64,000 nucleotides of DNA, taken from Hyphomicrobiales bacterium. GTDB taxonomy: Bacteria; Pseudomonadota; Alphaproteobacteria; Rhizobiales; Rhizobiaceae. A program made the position numbers and the translations under genes. Location: positions 305,358 through 369,357 of the forward strand of contig UBXM01000001.1 in assembly GCA_900469445.1 (NCBI GenBank), read 5' to 3'. The notes below the pieces were generated by a model. It was not told where the DNA came from and did no database searches. It saw nothing but the letters and a program-made list of their open reading frames with translations. Numbering within the stretch: position 1 is the first letter of the stretch; each line of letters begins with the position of its first letter. This document shows positions 48,281-56,848 of this stretch, piece by piece.

Positions 48281-50074
48281 TTGACGAATTTTGCATCTCT
48301 TGGTGTTTCCAAGGAGATCGTCGCCACGCTGACTTCGCTTGGCATTGAAACCCCGACGCCGATCCAGGCGCAGGCAATTCCCCTTCTTCTCGAAGGCCGT
48401 GACCTGATCGGCCTTGCCCAGACCGGCACCGGCAAGACCGCCGCATTCGGCCTGCCGCTGATCGAGCGTCTGCTCGCCGAAAACATCCGTCCCGACAACC
48501 GCACCACCCGTTCGCTGATCCTTGCGCCGACGCGCGAACTGGTCAACCAGATCGCCGCCAACCTGAAGACCTTCGTCAAGGGCCGGCCGCTGAAGATCAA
48601 CCTCGTCGTCGGCGGCGTCTCGATCAACAAGCAGCAGCTGCAGCTGGAAAAGGGCACCGACATCCTGGTTGCCACGCCCGGCCGCCTGCTCGATCTCGTC
48701 GCCCGCCGCGCCATCGGCCTGACGACTGTTCGCTTCCTCGTTCTCGATGAAGCCGACCAGATGCTCGACCTCGGCTTCGTGCATGACCTGCGCAAGATTG
48801 CCAAAATGGTGCCGAAGAAGCGCCAGACCATGCTCTTCTCTGCCACCATGCCGAAGGCGATCGCCGATCTGGCCGCAGACTTCCTGACCGACCCGACCAA
48901 GGTCGAAGTCACCCCTCCGGGCAAGGCTGCCGACAAGGTCGAGCAGTATGTTCACTTCGTTGCCGGCAAGGGCGACAAGACGGAAATCCTGCGCAAGTCG
49001 CTGCTGGAAAACCCGGATGGCCGCTCGATCGTCTTTATGCGCACCAAGCACACTGCCGAGAAGCTGATGAAGCATCTCGACAATATCGGCTTCTCGGTCG
49101 CCTCGATCCACGGCAACAAGAGCCAGGGCCAGCGTGAGCGCGCGCTGAAGGGTTTCCGTGACGGCGAGATCAAGACGCTGATCGCCACCGACGTTGCCGC
49201 CCGTGGTATCGACATTCCGGCCGTAAGCCACGTCTATAACTACGACCTGCCGGAAGTGCCGGACGCATACGTCCACCGTATCGGCCGTACCGCTCGCGCT
49301 GGCCGTGACGGCATTGCCATCGCCTTCTGCGCACCGGATGAAACGCTGCTTCTGCGCGACATCGAAAAGCTGATGGGTATCGAGATCAAGGCCGCATCCG
49401 GCGAACGCCCGGAAGCACTGAACCGCCCGGTTCGCGGCAATGGCAACAACAATAATCGCGGCGGCAACAAGGCCCGCGGCGGCAATGCCGGCGGTCGTGG
49501 CAATGGCGGCGGCAACGGCGAAAGCCGTCCGCGTCGCGAGCGCCCTGCCCGCAAGCCTTTCTTCGCTGCTGAAGGCGCAGAAGGTGCTTCGGAAGAACGT
49601 GGCGAGCGTCAGGAGCGCCGTGGTGGTTCTAACAACCGCCCGCAGCGCGACAACCGTCGCAACGAAGAGTTCCGTGGCCAGCGCCGCAACGAGGAAGCTC
49701 CGCGCTCGGAAGGTGACAACGATCTGGCGGCAACGTCGGACTTCCGCCCCAACCGCGCCGAGCAGCAGAAGCGCAATGGCGGCCCGAACCGTGGCAATCA
49801 GGGCCAGCGTCCGGCAAAGCCGGCCAATGGCGGCAACCGCGAACACGCAGCCCACGGCGCCCATGAGGCAGGCAAGCAGCGCCAGCAGCATCAGGGCGGT
49901 GCAGCCGAAGGATCGCAGGCTCCGGCAAAGACCGGCGGCAACAACCGCCACGCCCCGCAGAAAGCAACCCAGGGCGAAGGCCGCGGCCCGGTCCGTTTCG
50001 GCAATCCCGGCCCCGCCCGCGGCGACGAACAGCGCGGCGGCGGCTTCCAGGGCCGCAGGCGCCGTCCGGCGTAA
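48281..50074 (+). CDS. DEAD-box ATP-dependent RNA helicase with RGG-like tail
   Basis: The protein (597 residues) has the RecA-like helicase core: the Q motif near IETPTPIQAQAI, Walker A AQTGTGKT, PTRELVNQ, DEAD in VLDEADQML, SAT in FSATMP, and the C-terminal TDVAARGID and HRIGRTARAGRDG. After about residue 380 the tail is rich in Gly, Asn and Arg (repeats of NNNRGGNKARGG type), which binds RNA without specificity. Such helicases help ribosome assembly and cold growth. TTG 48281 is chosen from AAAGG at eight bases; an ATG at 48251 is the alternative. Confidence 0.93.
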   Translation: MTNFASLGVSKEIVATLTSLGIETPTPIQAQAIPLLLEGRDLIGLAQTGTGKTAAFGLPLIERLLAENIRPDNRTTRSLILAPTRELVNQIAANLKTFVKGRPLKINLVVGGVSINKQQLQLEKGTDILVATPGRLLDLVARRAIGLTTVRFLVLDEADQMLDLGFVHDLRKIAKMVPKKRQTMLFSATMPKAIADLAADFLTDPTKVEVTPPGKAADKVEQYVHFVAGKGDKTEILRKSLLENPDGRSIVFMRTKHTAEKLMKHLDNIGFSVASIHGNKSQGQRERALKGFRDGEIKTLIATDVAARGIDIPAVSHVYNYDLPEVPDAYVHRIGRTARAGRDGIAIAFCAPDETLLLRDIEKLMGIEIKAASGERPEALNRPVRGNGNNNNRGGNKARGGNAGGRGNGGGNGESRPRRERPARKPFFAAEGAEGASEERGERQERRGGSNNRPQRDNRRNEEFRGQRRNEEAPRSEGDNDLAATSDFRPNRAEQQKRNGGPNRGNQGQRPAKPANGGNREHAAHGAHEAGKQRQQHQGGAAEGSQAPAKTGGNNRHAPQKATQGEGRGPVRFGNPGPARGDEQRGGGFQGRRRRPA

Positions 50075-50096
50075 GCGCTGAGATCAGATGAAATGC

Positions 50097-50131
50097 AAAC
50101 GGCCGGGCTCACACCCGGCCGTTTTGCTTTT
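50097..50131 (+). terminator. Intrinsic terminator after the helicase gene
   Basis: AAACGGCCGGG and CCCGGCCGTTTT pair perfectly around the loop CTCACA and continue into TTTTGCTTTT. It lies 22 bases after the helicase stop. Confidence 0.9.
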
Positions 50132-50196
50132 GGGCGGCCCAATTGCACCCGGCTTCACAGCGGCGTATATTTCAGCAGGATCTGGAGTTCAGGCAT

Positions 50197-50436
50197 ATGC
50201 TGAAGAAAAAGACGATCGAAACGTCTTCCGATCAGGTTGAGGCAAAGCACGACGCGCTGCTCGCCTATTCGAAGGGCCTGCTCTCCCGCCGGGACGCCAT
50301 TCGCGATCTGGGCCTGCGGGACTACGCCGATCTTCTCGTCGCCTTGGGCGATTCCGGTCTCTCCATGCCGCTTCCGCCTCCGCAGGAGATAGAGGAACAG
50401 ACCGCGACTTTCGTAAAGCTCTGGAAACAGGGATGA
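50197..50436 (+). CDS. Antitoxin of a PIN-type toxin-antitoxin pair (UPF0175-like)
   Basis: The 79-residue product has a helix-turn-helix-like middle segment (ALLAYSKGLLSRRDAIRDLG, LRDYADLLVALGDSGL) and an acidic tail, as seen in UPF0175-type antitoxins of PIN toxins. GGAG lies nine bases before ATG 50197. Its stop overlaps the next gene by four bases. The antitoxin identity follows from the partner. Confidence 0.7.
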   Translation: MLKKKTIETSSDQVEAKHDALLAYSKGLLSRRDAIRDLGLRDYADLLVALGDSGLSMPLPPPQEIEEQTATFVKLWKQG

Positions 50437-51026
50437 AGCGCTGCACGCTGATCTTACCCGATGCCGGACCGCTCAACAGCCTCTGGGTCGCCGATCAACT
50501 CGGGCTGCTGCTTGAAATCGATATGAAGGTCGTACTGGTAGATGCCGTCTATGACGAGCTTACAAGCGATGTTTCGTACCTGAAAGACCGCGAGGTCAAG
50601 GCTTTCATTGACGCCAACAGCCCGCCCTTCATTATAGAAAAGACCGATATAGGCGCAGCAGAGCGAGAAAAACGCCGGCTGGGTCAAAAGCTAAAGCGAA
50701 ACGCCGGCGAGCTTGCCATGGTGGACTTCATCTCTTCTGACGACGGTGTCGGTCGATACCTGCGTTCGAATGAGCCTGTAGCAATCTTGTTTGAAGATGC
50801 TGGCCTGCGGGTCTTCAACAAGCCACCAAACTTGCACCTGATTTCAACCGTCGCATTCCTGCGAGGCCTGGAACTGGTAGGGGTAATCCCATCGGCAGAC
50901 CTGATAATCGACGAGATGCTCCATCCCAGAAAACCGGGACGACGCCTGCAGGATGCTCGAAGGTTCACCGACCTTCCTGAAGGGATCGATGAGCAAGCTG
51001 TGATCGGCAGTTCATGGACGCCGTAG
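50433..51026 (+). CDS. PIN-like toxin (DUF3368-type)
   Basis: The 197-residue product has PIN-fold acidic residues: the N-terminal PDAGPLNSLW Asp, the VVLVDAVYDELTSD cluster and NAGELAMVDFISSDD. VapC-type PIN toxins cleave tRNA or rRNA using such a cluster. The length is longer than typical VapC, and the C-terminal 60 residues (SADLIIDEMLHPRKPGRRLQ) are extra. It overlaps its antitoxin gene by four bases and the end of the convergent transporter gene by 15 bases. Confidence 0.72.
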   Translation: MKRCTLILPDAGPLNSLWVADQLGLLLEIDMKVVLVDAVYDELTSDVSYLKDREVKAFIDANSPPFIIEKTDIGAAEREKRRLGQKLKRNAGELAMVDFISSDDGVGRYLRSNEPVAILFEDAGLRVFNKPPNLHLISTVAFLRGLELVGVIPSADLIIDEMLHPRKPGRRLQDARRFTDLPEGIDEQAVIGSSWTP

Positions 51027-51911
51027 CGATCCCTCCACCTTCGCCTTCCTGTTGACCATATACACGCCCGTCACCACGATCACCGTGCCCAGGATCATCG
51101 GCCATGTCAGCGGCTCACCGAACAGGATGGCCGCCTCGATCGCCACCATTGGCGGCATCAGGTAGATCAGCGAGGCGGCGCGCGAAACCTGGCCGCGCTG
51201 GATGAGATAGAGAAGCAGGAACACGGCCCCCATGGAAATGCCGATCACCGACCAGGCCATGGAAGCGATGGCGGTCGTGGTCCAGTCGAAACGCATCTCT
51301 TCCGTCATGATCGCGATCGGCAGCGTGACGATCAAGGCGCCGATGAATTGCAGCGTCGCGGTCGTCCAGAGATCGCCGTGTTGCAGAAAACGTTTCTGGT
51401 AGAGCGTGCCGTAGGTCACCGAACTCATGGCGACGAGATTGATGATCAGCGGAATGCCGAGCCCCGTCAGCCCTTGAGAAAGGCTTTCGATCAGCTGCGG
51501 CGAAATCGCAATGAGAATGCCGGCGAAACCGAGCCCGAGGCCGACACGCTGGCGAAACGCCAGCCGCTCGCCGAGAAAGAAAGGCGCCGCCAGCGCCGTC
51601 AACAGCGGCTGCAGACCGGCAATGATACCGGACAGACCTGACGGCACGCCCTGCCCGATCGCATACCAGACACCGGCAAGATAAAGCCCGTGCAGGAAGA
51701 CGCCGGAGAAGATCGCCCGGCCGAACTGCATCGGGCTGTCCGGCCATCTGGCCCTGAGCAGCAGACAGATACAGCCGAAGGCACAGGCCGCAAGCGCATG
51801 GCGCACGGCCAGAAATGTAATCGGATCGGCATGCATGGCGGCATATTTCGCGACGATCCAGCCCGTGGACCACAGAAACGCGAATATGACCGGCGCGAAG
51901 CGGTCGAGCAT
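51012..51911 (-). CDS. DMT-superfamily transporter (EamA type)
   Basis: The 299-residue protein has ten membrane segments in two EamA repeats: IFAFLWSTGWIVAKYAAMHA, FLAVRHALAACAFGCICLLL, VFLHGLYLAGVWYAIGQGVP, VGLGLGFAGILIAISPQL and the second half LVAMSSVTYGTLYQKRFLQ, MGAVFLLLYLIQRGQVSRAA. Such carriers export amino acids or metabolites. No substrate can be named. The C-terminal end overlaps the toxin gene by 15 bases. Confidence 0.86.
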   Translation of the reverse strand: MLDRFAPVIFAFLWSTGWIVAKYAAMHADPITFLAVRHALAACAFGCICLLLRARWPDSPMQFGRAIFSGVFLHGLYLAGVWYAIGQGVPSGLSGIIAGLQPLLTALAAPFFLGERLAFRQRVGLGLGFAGILIAISPQLIESLSQGLTGLGIPLIINLVAMSSVTYGTLYQKRFLQHGDLWTTATLQFIGALIVTLPIAIMTEEMRFDWTTTAIASMAWSVIGISMGAVFLLLYLIQRGQVSRAASLIYLMPPMVAIEAAILFGEPLTWPMILGTVIVVTGVYMVNRKAKVEGSLRRP

Positions 51912-52219
51912 GGCAAGGTTCCATCAACGAGGTTGAGCCCAATAAGCGTGAAGCCCTGCTCCGGTCAAAGCAGAAAATCTGACGACAATCGTCAACGGCG
52001 TTGATCATCCCGTAAGCACTTGGCGAATTAAGCGGCACCATGTTGATTTGATGAATACCGGCCGATCACAACTCGCCCGAAAAGGACCTGCGCTCCGGCC
52101 TTTGCCGCCTTTTTCTCAGCCGCCAAATGCAGTTTTGATTTTGTCTTCTTCAATTGTGCACGGTTCTTGCATTGCCCTTTGCGTTGTATTCTTATGACCA
52201 AAAAAAGGGGAACGCTTCT
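51912..52219. other. Promoter region of the ATP-grasp operon
   Basis: No gene is seen in these 308 bases between divergent operons. The last 100 bases are AT-rich and T-rich (TTTTGATTTTGTCTTC) and probably contain the operon promoter. AGGGGAAC lies eight bases before the TTG start at 52220. No hairpin stands out. Confidence 0.4.
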
Positions 52220-53629
52220 TTGGCATTTGATGAAATGTTAACTGCGGAGAACCTTCCGCGCCCGCCCTATAGAGACTACCACGAGTGGTATGCGGCACAG
52301 GACACCGCGCATCTGATCCGCAAGACCCAGGACGCGGAAAACATCTTTCGCAGGACCGGCATCACCTTCGCCGTTTACGGCCACGCCGACAGTTCAGAAA
52401 AGCTCATCCCCTTCGACATCATCCCCCGCATCATCTCCGCCCGCGAATGGCGCAAGCTCGCCCAGGGCATCGAGCAGCGGGTTCTGGCGCTCAACGCTTT
52501 CTTGGACGACATCTACCACAAGCAGGAAATCATCAAGGCCGGCCGCATTCCACGCGAGCTGATCGAAAGAAACGTTGCCTTCCTGCCCGAGATGATCGGC
52601 TTCAAGCCGCCCGGCGGCGTCTATACCCATATCGTCGGCACCGATATCGTGCGCACCGGCGAGGATCAGTTCTACGTTCTGGAAGACAATGCCCGCACGC
52701 CCTCCGGCGTCTCCTATATGCTGGAGAACCGCGAGACGATGATGCAGATGTTCCCGGAATTGTTCACCCTGAACAAGGTGCAGCGGGTGGAGGATTATCC
52801 CCGTATCCTGCGTCAGTCGCTCGCCGCCGTCGCCCCTCCGGGCTGCAAAGGCAAGCCGCGGGTCGCGGTGCTGACGCCCGGCATCTACAATTCGGCCTAT
52901 TACGAACATTCCTTCCTCGCCGACCAGATGGGCGTCGAACTGGTGGAAGGCTCCGACCTGCGCGTCCTCGATGGCAAGGTGCAGATGCGCACCACCCGCG
53001 GTTACGAGGCGATCGACGTGCTTTACCGCCGCGTCGACGACGATTTTCTCGATCCCCTCACCTTCCGGGCCGATTCCGCACTTGGCGTTCCCGGCATCAT
53101 GGATGTCTACCGCGCCGGCAACATCACCATTGCCAACGCTCCGGGCACCGGCATATCCGACGACAAGGCGATCTATTCCTACATGCCGGAAATCGTCGAA
53201 TTTTATACCGGCCGCAAGGCGCTTCTCGAAAACGTGCCGACCTGGCGCTGTTCCGAGCCAGACAGTTTGAAATACGTTCTGGACAACATCGCCGACCTCG
53301 TCATCAAGGAAGTCCATGGTTCCGGCGGTTACGGCATGCTGGTCGGCCCGACGGCAACCAAGAAAGAACGCAGCGAGTTTGCCGACAAACTGAAGGCCAA
53401 GCCGGGCAATTACATCGCCCAGCCGACTTTGGCGCTCTCCACCGTGCCGATCTTCGTCAACAAGGGTGTAGCGCCCCGGCATGTGGACCTGCGCCCTTAT
53501 GTGCTCGTCTCCGACAAGGTGAAGATCATCCCCGGCGGTTTGACCCGCGTGGCGCTGAAACAGGGCTCGCTGGTGGTCAATTCCAGCCAGGGCGGCGGCA
53601 CCAAGGACACCTGGGTTCTGGAAGATTGA
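52220..53629 (+). CDS. Circularly permuted ATP-grasp protein (DUF404/DUF407)
   Basis: The 469-residue enzyme is predicted to ligate an amine to a carboxylate using ATP in an unknown small-peptide pathway. It has PRPPYRDYHEWY, the TGITFAVYG and IPFDIIPRIISAREW segments, EDNARTPSGVSYMLENR, and the permuted ATP-grasp motifs TPGIYNSAYYEHSFLA and VHGSGGYGMLVGPTA. The start is TTG 52220, eight bases after AGGGGAAC, since that gives the MAFDEMLTAEN start. It stands first in a three-gene operon with the alpha-E and transglutaminase genes, the usual partners. Confidence 0.9.
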   Translation: MAFDEMLTAENLPRPPYRDYHEWYAAQDTAHLIRKTQDAENIFRRTGITFAVYGHADSSEKLIPFDIIPRIISAREWRKLAQGIEQRVLALNAFLDDIYHKQEIIKAGRIPRELIERNVAFLPEMIGFKPPGGVYTHIVGTDIVRTGEDQFYVLEDNARTPSGVSYMLENRETMMQMFPELFTLNKVQRVEDYPRILRQSLAAVAPPGCKGKPRVAVLTPGIYNSAYYEHSFLADQMGVELVEGSDLRVLDGKVQMRTTRGYEAIDVLYRRVDDDFLDPLTFRADSALGVPGIMDVYRAGNITIANAPGTGISDDKAIYSYMPEIVEFYTGRKALLENVPTWRCSEPDSLKYVLDNIADLVIKEVHGSGGYGMLVGPTATKKERSEFADKLKAKPGNYIAQPTLALSTVPIFVNKGVAPRHVDLRPYVLVSDKVKIIPGGLTRVALKQGSLVVNSSQGGGTKDTWVLED

Positions 53630-53641
53630 GGACGTAGAAGA

Positions 53642-54586
53642 ATGCTGGGAAGAACTGCAAACGGCCTCTACTGGATGTTCCGTTACATCGAGCGGGCCGA
53701 AAATATTGCCCGTCTCGTCGATGCCGGCCTGCGTGTGTCGCTCACCCGCGCCGGCTCCTCCGACGAGGACTGGCATGGCGTGTTGGAAAGTGCGGGCGTG
53801 CGCGCGGCCTATTCCGAAGTCCACGACAAGATGACCGCCGCCGACGCGATCGACTATCTGCTGCGCGACCGCGCCAACCTGTCGAGCGTCATGTCCTGCA
53901 TCGAGGCTGGCCGCAACAATGCCCGCATGGTGCGCACGGCGCTGACCCGCGAAACCTGGGAAGCCACCAACGAGGCCTGGATCGACCTGAAGGCGCGGCT
54001 GTCGCGCAAGCTGAAAGCCGCCGACCTGCCGGAACTGATCGGCGTCATCAAGCACCGCTGCGGCCTCATCCGTGGCGCTTTCCACGGCTCGATGCTGAGA
54101 AATGAAATCTACAATTTCGCCCGCATCGGCACCTTCATCGAACGGGCCGACAACACGGCCCGCATTCTCGACGTCAAATATTACGTGCTTTTGCCCTCGG
54201 TCAGCCAGGTCGGCTCGGCGCTCGACAATTTCCAGTGGGAATCGATCCTGCGCTCGGTCTCCGCCCACCGCTCCTATGGCTGGGTCTATGACGGCGAATA
54301 TCAGGCGGCCAACATTGCCGACATGCTGATCCTTCAGGTGCAGATGCCGCGTTCGCTCGCCTATTGTTACGAAAAGATCGTCAGCAACCTGCGTTACCTG
54401 TCGGAGGATTACGGTGGTGAACGATTGACGGCGCATGACACGGCCGATGCGATCCGCACCATGCTCAAGCGTGGTTCAGTTACGGAAATCATGGACCAGG
54501 GCCTGCACGAATTCCTCGAGGATTTCGTCTACCGCAACAACCAGCTCAGCGCCGAGATTTCCGACGGCTACCGCTTCTATCAATAA
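53642..54586 (+). CDS. Alpha-E domain protein (DUF403)
   Basis: The 314-residue all-helical protein belongs to the alpha-E family (MLGRTANGLYWMFRYIERAE, TFIERADNTARILDVKYY, SVSAHRSYGWVYDGEYQAAN, AYCYEKIVSNLRYLS). Repeated E-containing helices give the family its name. In its known neighbourhoods it works with permuted ATP-grasp and transglutaminase proteins, perhaps in peptide or amide bond formation. It starts 12 bases after the ATP-grasp gene. Confidence 0.9.
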   Translation: MLGRTANGLYWMFRYIERAENIARLVDAGLRVSLTRAGSSDEDWHGVLESAGVRAAYSEVHDKMTAADAIDYLLRDRANLSSVMSCIEAGRNNARMVRTALTRETWEATNEAWIDLKARLSRKLKAADLPELIGVIKHRCGLIRGAFHGSMLRNEIYNFARIGTFIERADNTARILDVKYYVLLPSVSQVGSALDNFQWESILRSVSAHRSYGWVYDGEYQAANIADMLILQVQMPRSLAYCYEKIVSNLRYLSEDYGGERLTAHDTADAIRTMLKRGSVTEIMDQGLHEFLEDFVYRNNQLSAEISDGYRFYQ

Positions 54587-54635
54587 TCAGCCCAACCGCT
54601 AGACCCGCCCGACTACCCACTTGAAGGACGCCCCC

Positions 54636-55493
54636 ATGCGGCTGAAGATTTCCCATACGACCGAATATCTCTATGACGAACCCGTGCCCTATCTGCTGCA
54701 GCGCCTGCGGCTGACCCCGATCAGCGGCCCGACGCAAAAGGTGCTGAACTGGACCGTCGAGATAGACGGAGCCAAGATCGAAACGGGGTATTTCGACCAA
54801 TACGACAATCGCGTCGAACTGGTCTCCGTTGAGGGCGCGCAACACATGATCCGCATCACCGCCGCCGGCGAAGTCGACACACTCGACAAGGCCGGCGTCT
54901 TCGGCGCCCATCTCGGCTGCACCCCGCTCTGGCTCTACCTGCGTGACACCGGCCGCACCAGGCCCGGCAAGCTGGTGAGGGAATTGGCCAAAAGCGTCAG
55001 CGGCGACAGCGAACTCGCCCAGATGCACGCGCTGATGGACGCGATCCACGAGACGGTTGCCTACATCCCCGGAACCACCACGACGGAGACCACGGCCGAA
55101 GAGGCGCTCGCGGCAAGGACCGGCGTCTGCCAGGACCACGCCCATATCTTCATCGCCGCAGCACGGCTTTCCGGCATACCGGCACGATATGTCTCCGGCT
55201 ATCTGCTGATGGAAGACACGGTGGACCAGGTGGCGACCCATGCCTGGGCGGAAGCCCATGTTCCGGGCCTCGGCTGGGTGGGCTTCGACGCGGCCAACAA
55301 TATTTGCCCCGATGCCCGTTATGTCCGTATCGCGTCCGGCCTCTGCTACCGCGACTGCGCCCCGGTCTCCGGCATGCGCATCGGCCCTGCCGGCGAAAAC
55401 CTCAAGGTCCATCTGACGGTGAAGCCGGCACAGGGGCAGTCACAAGGCCAGAACCAGCAAGACCAGAGCCAGCAAGGCCAGACGCAATCCTGA
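54636..55493 (+). CDS. Transglutaminase-like family protein
   Basis: The 285-residue protein has a transglutaminase-like core with catalytic Cys in ARTGVCQDHAHIF, His in VATHAWAEAHVPG and Asp in GWVGFDAANN. An N-terminal domain (MRLKISHTTEYLYDEPVPYL, LQRLRLTPI) is typical of the family. The final 20 residues are a Gln/Ser/Gly-rich repeat (QGQ and QQ units). AAGGA lies seven bases before ATG 54636. A proteasome-like (Anbu) peptidase gene often found with this set is absent here. Confidence 0.9.
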   Translation: MRLKISHTTEYLYDEPVPYLLQRLRLTPISGPTQKVLNWTVEIDGAKIETGYFDQYDNRVELVSVEGAQHMIRITAAGEVDTLDKAGVFGAHLGCTPLWLYLRDTGRTRPGKLVRELAKSVSGDSELAQMHALMDAIHETVAYIPGTTTTETTAEEALAARTGVCQDHAHIFIAAARLSGIPARYVSGYLLMEDTVDQVATHAWAEAHVPGLGWVGFDAANNICPDARYVRIASGLCYRDCAPVSGMRIGPAGENLKVHLTVKPAQGQSQGQNQQDQSQQGQTQS

Positions 55494-55560
55494 ACTTGCC
55501 GCAACGCAAGCCCGGCGCCATTTCGAACTGTCAGAATGGACGTTCTGGACCGGGGGCCGC

Positions 55561-56067
55561 ATGCTGTTAGGGCAGTCTATATTCCAGTCGGTGCTGACCC
55601 GGCTGAAAGAAGAACAGAAGGACGACGAGGAGACGCCGCCTGAAGGATCGGATTTCCGTATCCAGGGACTTGGCGCCGGCTTTCTGACGCCCGACGGCCG
55701 GCCCGAAGCGGCCAAGGCCGACGCCGGCAGCTATTTCGACTATCTGTCCGACTGGCCCGCAGAAGAGCCGGATGCGCAGAGACCGCAGACAGACGCTTCG
55801 CCCGCAGCGGTGGAGGTCGAACAACCGCCGGAAAAACCCGTCATGCCGGCATATCTTAAGCGCCTGAGCGAGGAGGAAATTGCCGAGGATCTCGCGATTT
55901 CACCGAAGGACACCGAGGCGTCGCTCAACGAGAAACGCCGCCAGTTCGCCAAGCTTAATCACCCGGACCGGACAGAAGCGGAATTTCGCGACAATGCGAC
56001 CGCAAGGATGAAGACCGCCAACCTCTTGATCGACCGGGCGATCTCATCCCTCTACTGGCGCCGATAG
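55561..56067 (+). CDS. J-domain-like protein
   Basis: The 168-residue soluble protein ends in a J-like domain: EKRRQFAKLNHPDRTEAEFR with the diagnostic HPD motif and helices KTANLLIDRAISSLYWRR. The first 100 residues are acidic and unstructured-looking (EEQKDDEETPPEGSDF). Canonical J proteins stimulate DnaK; this is a short, divergent member. It lies 67 bases after the transglutaminase gene and may share its operon. The start is supported only weakly by GGGGGCCGC. Confidence 0.75.
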   Translation: MLLGQSIFQSVLTRLKEEQKDDEETPPEGSDFRIQGLGAGFLTPDGRPEAAKADAGSYFDYLSDWPAEEPDAQRPQTDASPAAVEVEQPPEKPVMPAYLKRLSEEEIAEDLAISPKDTEASLNEKRRQFAKLNHPDRTEAEFRDNATARMKTANLLIDRAISSLYWRR

Positions 56068-56078
56068 ACGCCCCTGGC

Positions 56079-56291
56079 TCAGTCCTCCTGCCCTTCCCTG
56101 GGTTTCGCTCCGCCGGACGCCTTGCGATCGAAAAAGAGCTTGTAGGTGGCAAACAGACCGACGACGGCGACAATCCCCGCCCAGACCGCTTCGCCGGCAT
56201 AAAGCTCGATGCCGACCCAGACGAAGCATACGGCTGGGATCAGGATCCGGCGCCAGAGCGCATCGTAGAACGGATGGTTAGGGTCGATCAT
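56079..56291 (-). CDS. Small membrane protein, 70 aa
   Basis: The product has two hydrophobic helices, LIPAVCFVWVGIELYAGEAV and AGIVAVVGLFATYKLFFDRK, with a short polar tail. GGAGGAGAAAAGACAT precedes ATG 56291. I do not recognise the family; small DUF-like membrane proteins of this kind are common in Rhizobiaceae. It is convergent with the J-domain gene. Confidence 0.65.
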   Translation of the reverse strand: MIDPNHPFYDALWRRILIPAVCFVWVGIELYAGEAVWAGIVAVVGLFATYKLFFDRKASGGAKPREGQED

Positions 56292-56564
56292 ATGTCTTTT
56301 CTCCTCCGGCCGAACCTGCAGGGCCGCAACTGGATATCCCGGTTGGCGGAAAGAAATGCAAGATCGCCGGCGGATGAACTTAGCTTTACCAATCAAGCCA
56401 CGCCACCGCACATCCCTTTCCTCGCCGATATTCACGCCCGAGCACAAAGTTCTGCACCGCGATCGATTTTTCCGTCATCGGCAACGCTATGGGCATTGAA
56501 GCCTTGGCCGAGCTAGGCTAAGAACCACACATCGGACACCGGCGAGTCATCGTCGGAACGGTTA

Positions 56565-56641
56565 GCACCCGTAGCTCAGCTGGATAGAGTGTTGGATTCC
56601 GATTCCAAAGGTCGTAGGTTCGAATCCTACCGGGTGCGCCA
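56565..56641 (+). tRNA. tRNA-Arg (anticodon CCG)
   Basis: The full cloverleaf is visible. The acceptor GCACCCG pairs with CGGGTGC, with discriminator G and encoded CCA. The D arm is GCTC-AGCTGGATA-GAGT. The anticodon stem TTGGA/TCCAA carries loop TTCCGAT (anticodon CCG, reading CGG), and the T arm is GTAGG-TTCGAAT-CCTAC. A tyrosine recombinase gene lies about 200 bases downstream in the same direction, so the 3' end of this tRNA is a probable attachment site. Confidence 0.96.
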
Positions 56642-56848
56642 TTGAACTCATTGAAATGATTGGCTTATCAATCTTCTCTTGCTCTTCTTCGTTAAGGCAA
56701 TATCGGTAGCACAGCGTTAGCACAACGCTTACCCTGCCAAGAAAAACTCTTTGTTTTCAATGTCGATATTTTTCGGTTCTTGCCAGCGTTAGCACGGTGT
56801 TAGCGCAAGCCGCCTACCGTAGTAACGCCATTGGAAGCCCGGTTACCC

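Noticed and set aside
48056..49951. A 631-residue open frame on the minus strand opposite the helicase gene.
   Set aside because: Ala/Val-rich shadow of the helicase gene; no protein signature.
52160..52180. Sigma-54-like promoter GTGCACG-N4-TTGCA before the ATP-grasp operon.
   Set aside because: The essential GG of the -24 element is TG, so the match is too weak.
52394..54436. A 680-residue open frame on the minus strand opposite the ATP-grasp and alpha-E genes.
   Set aside because: Shadow of two well-supported genes with high GC at third positions.
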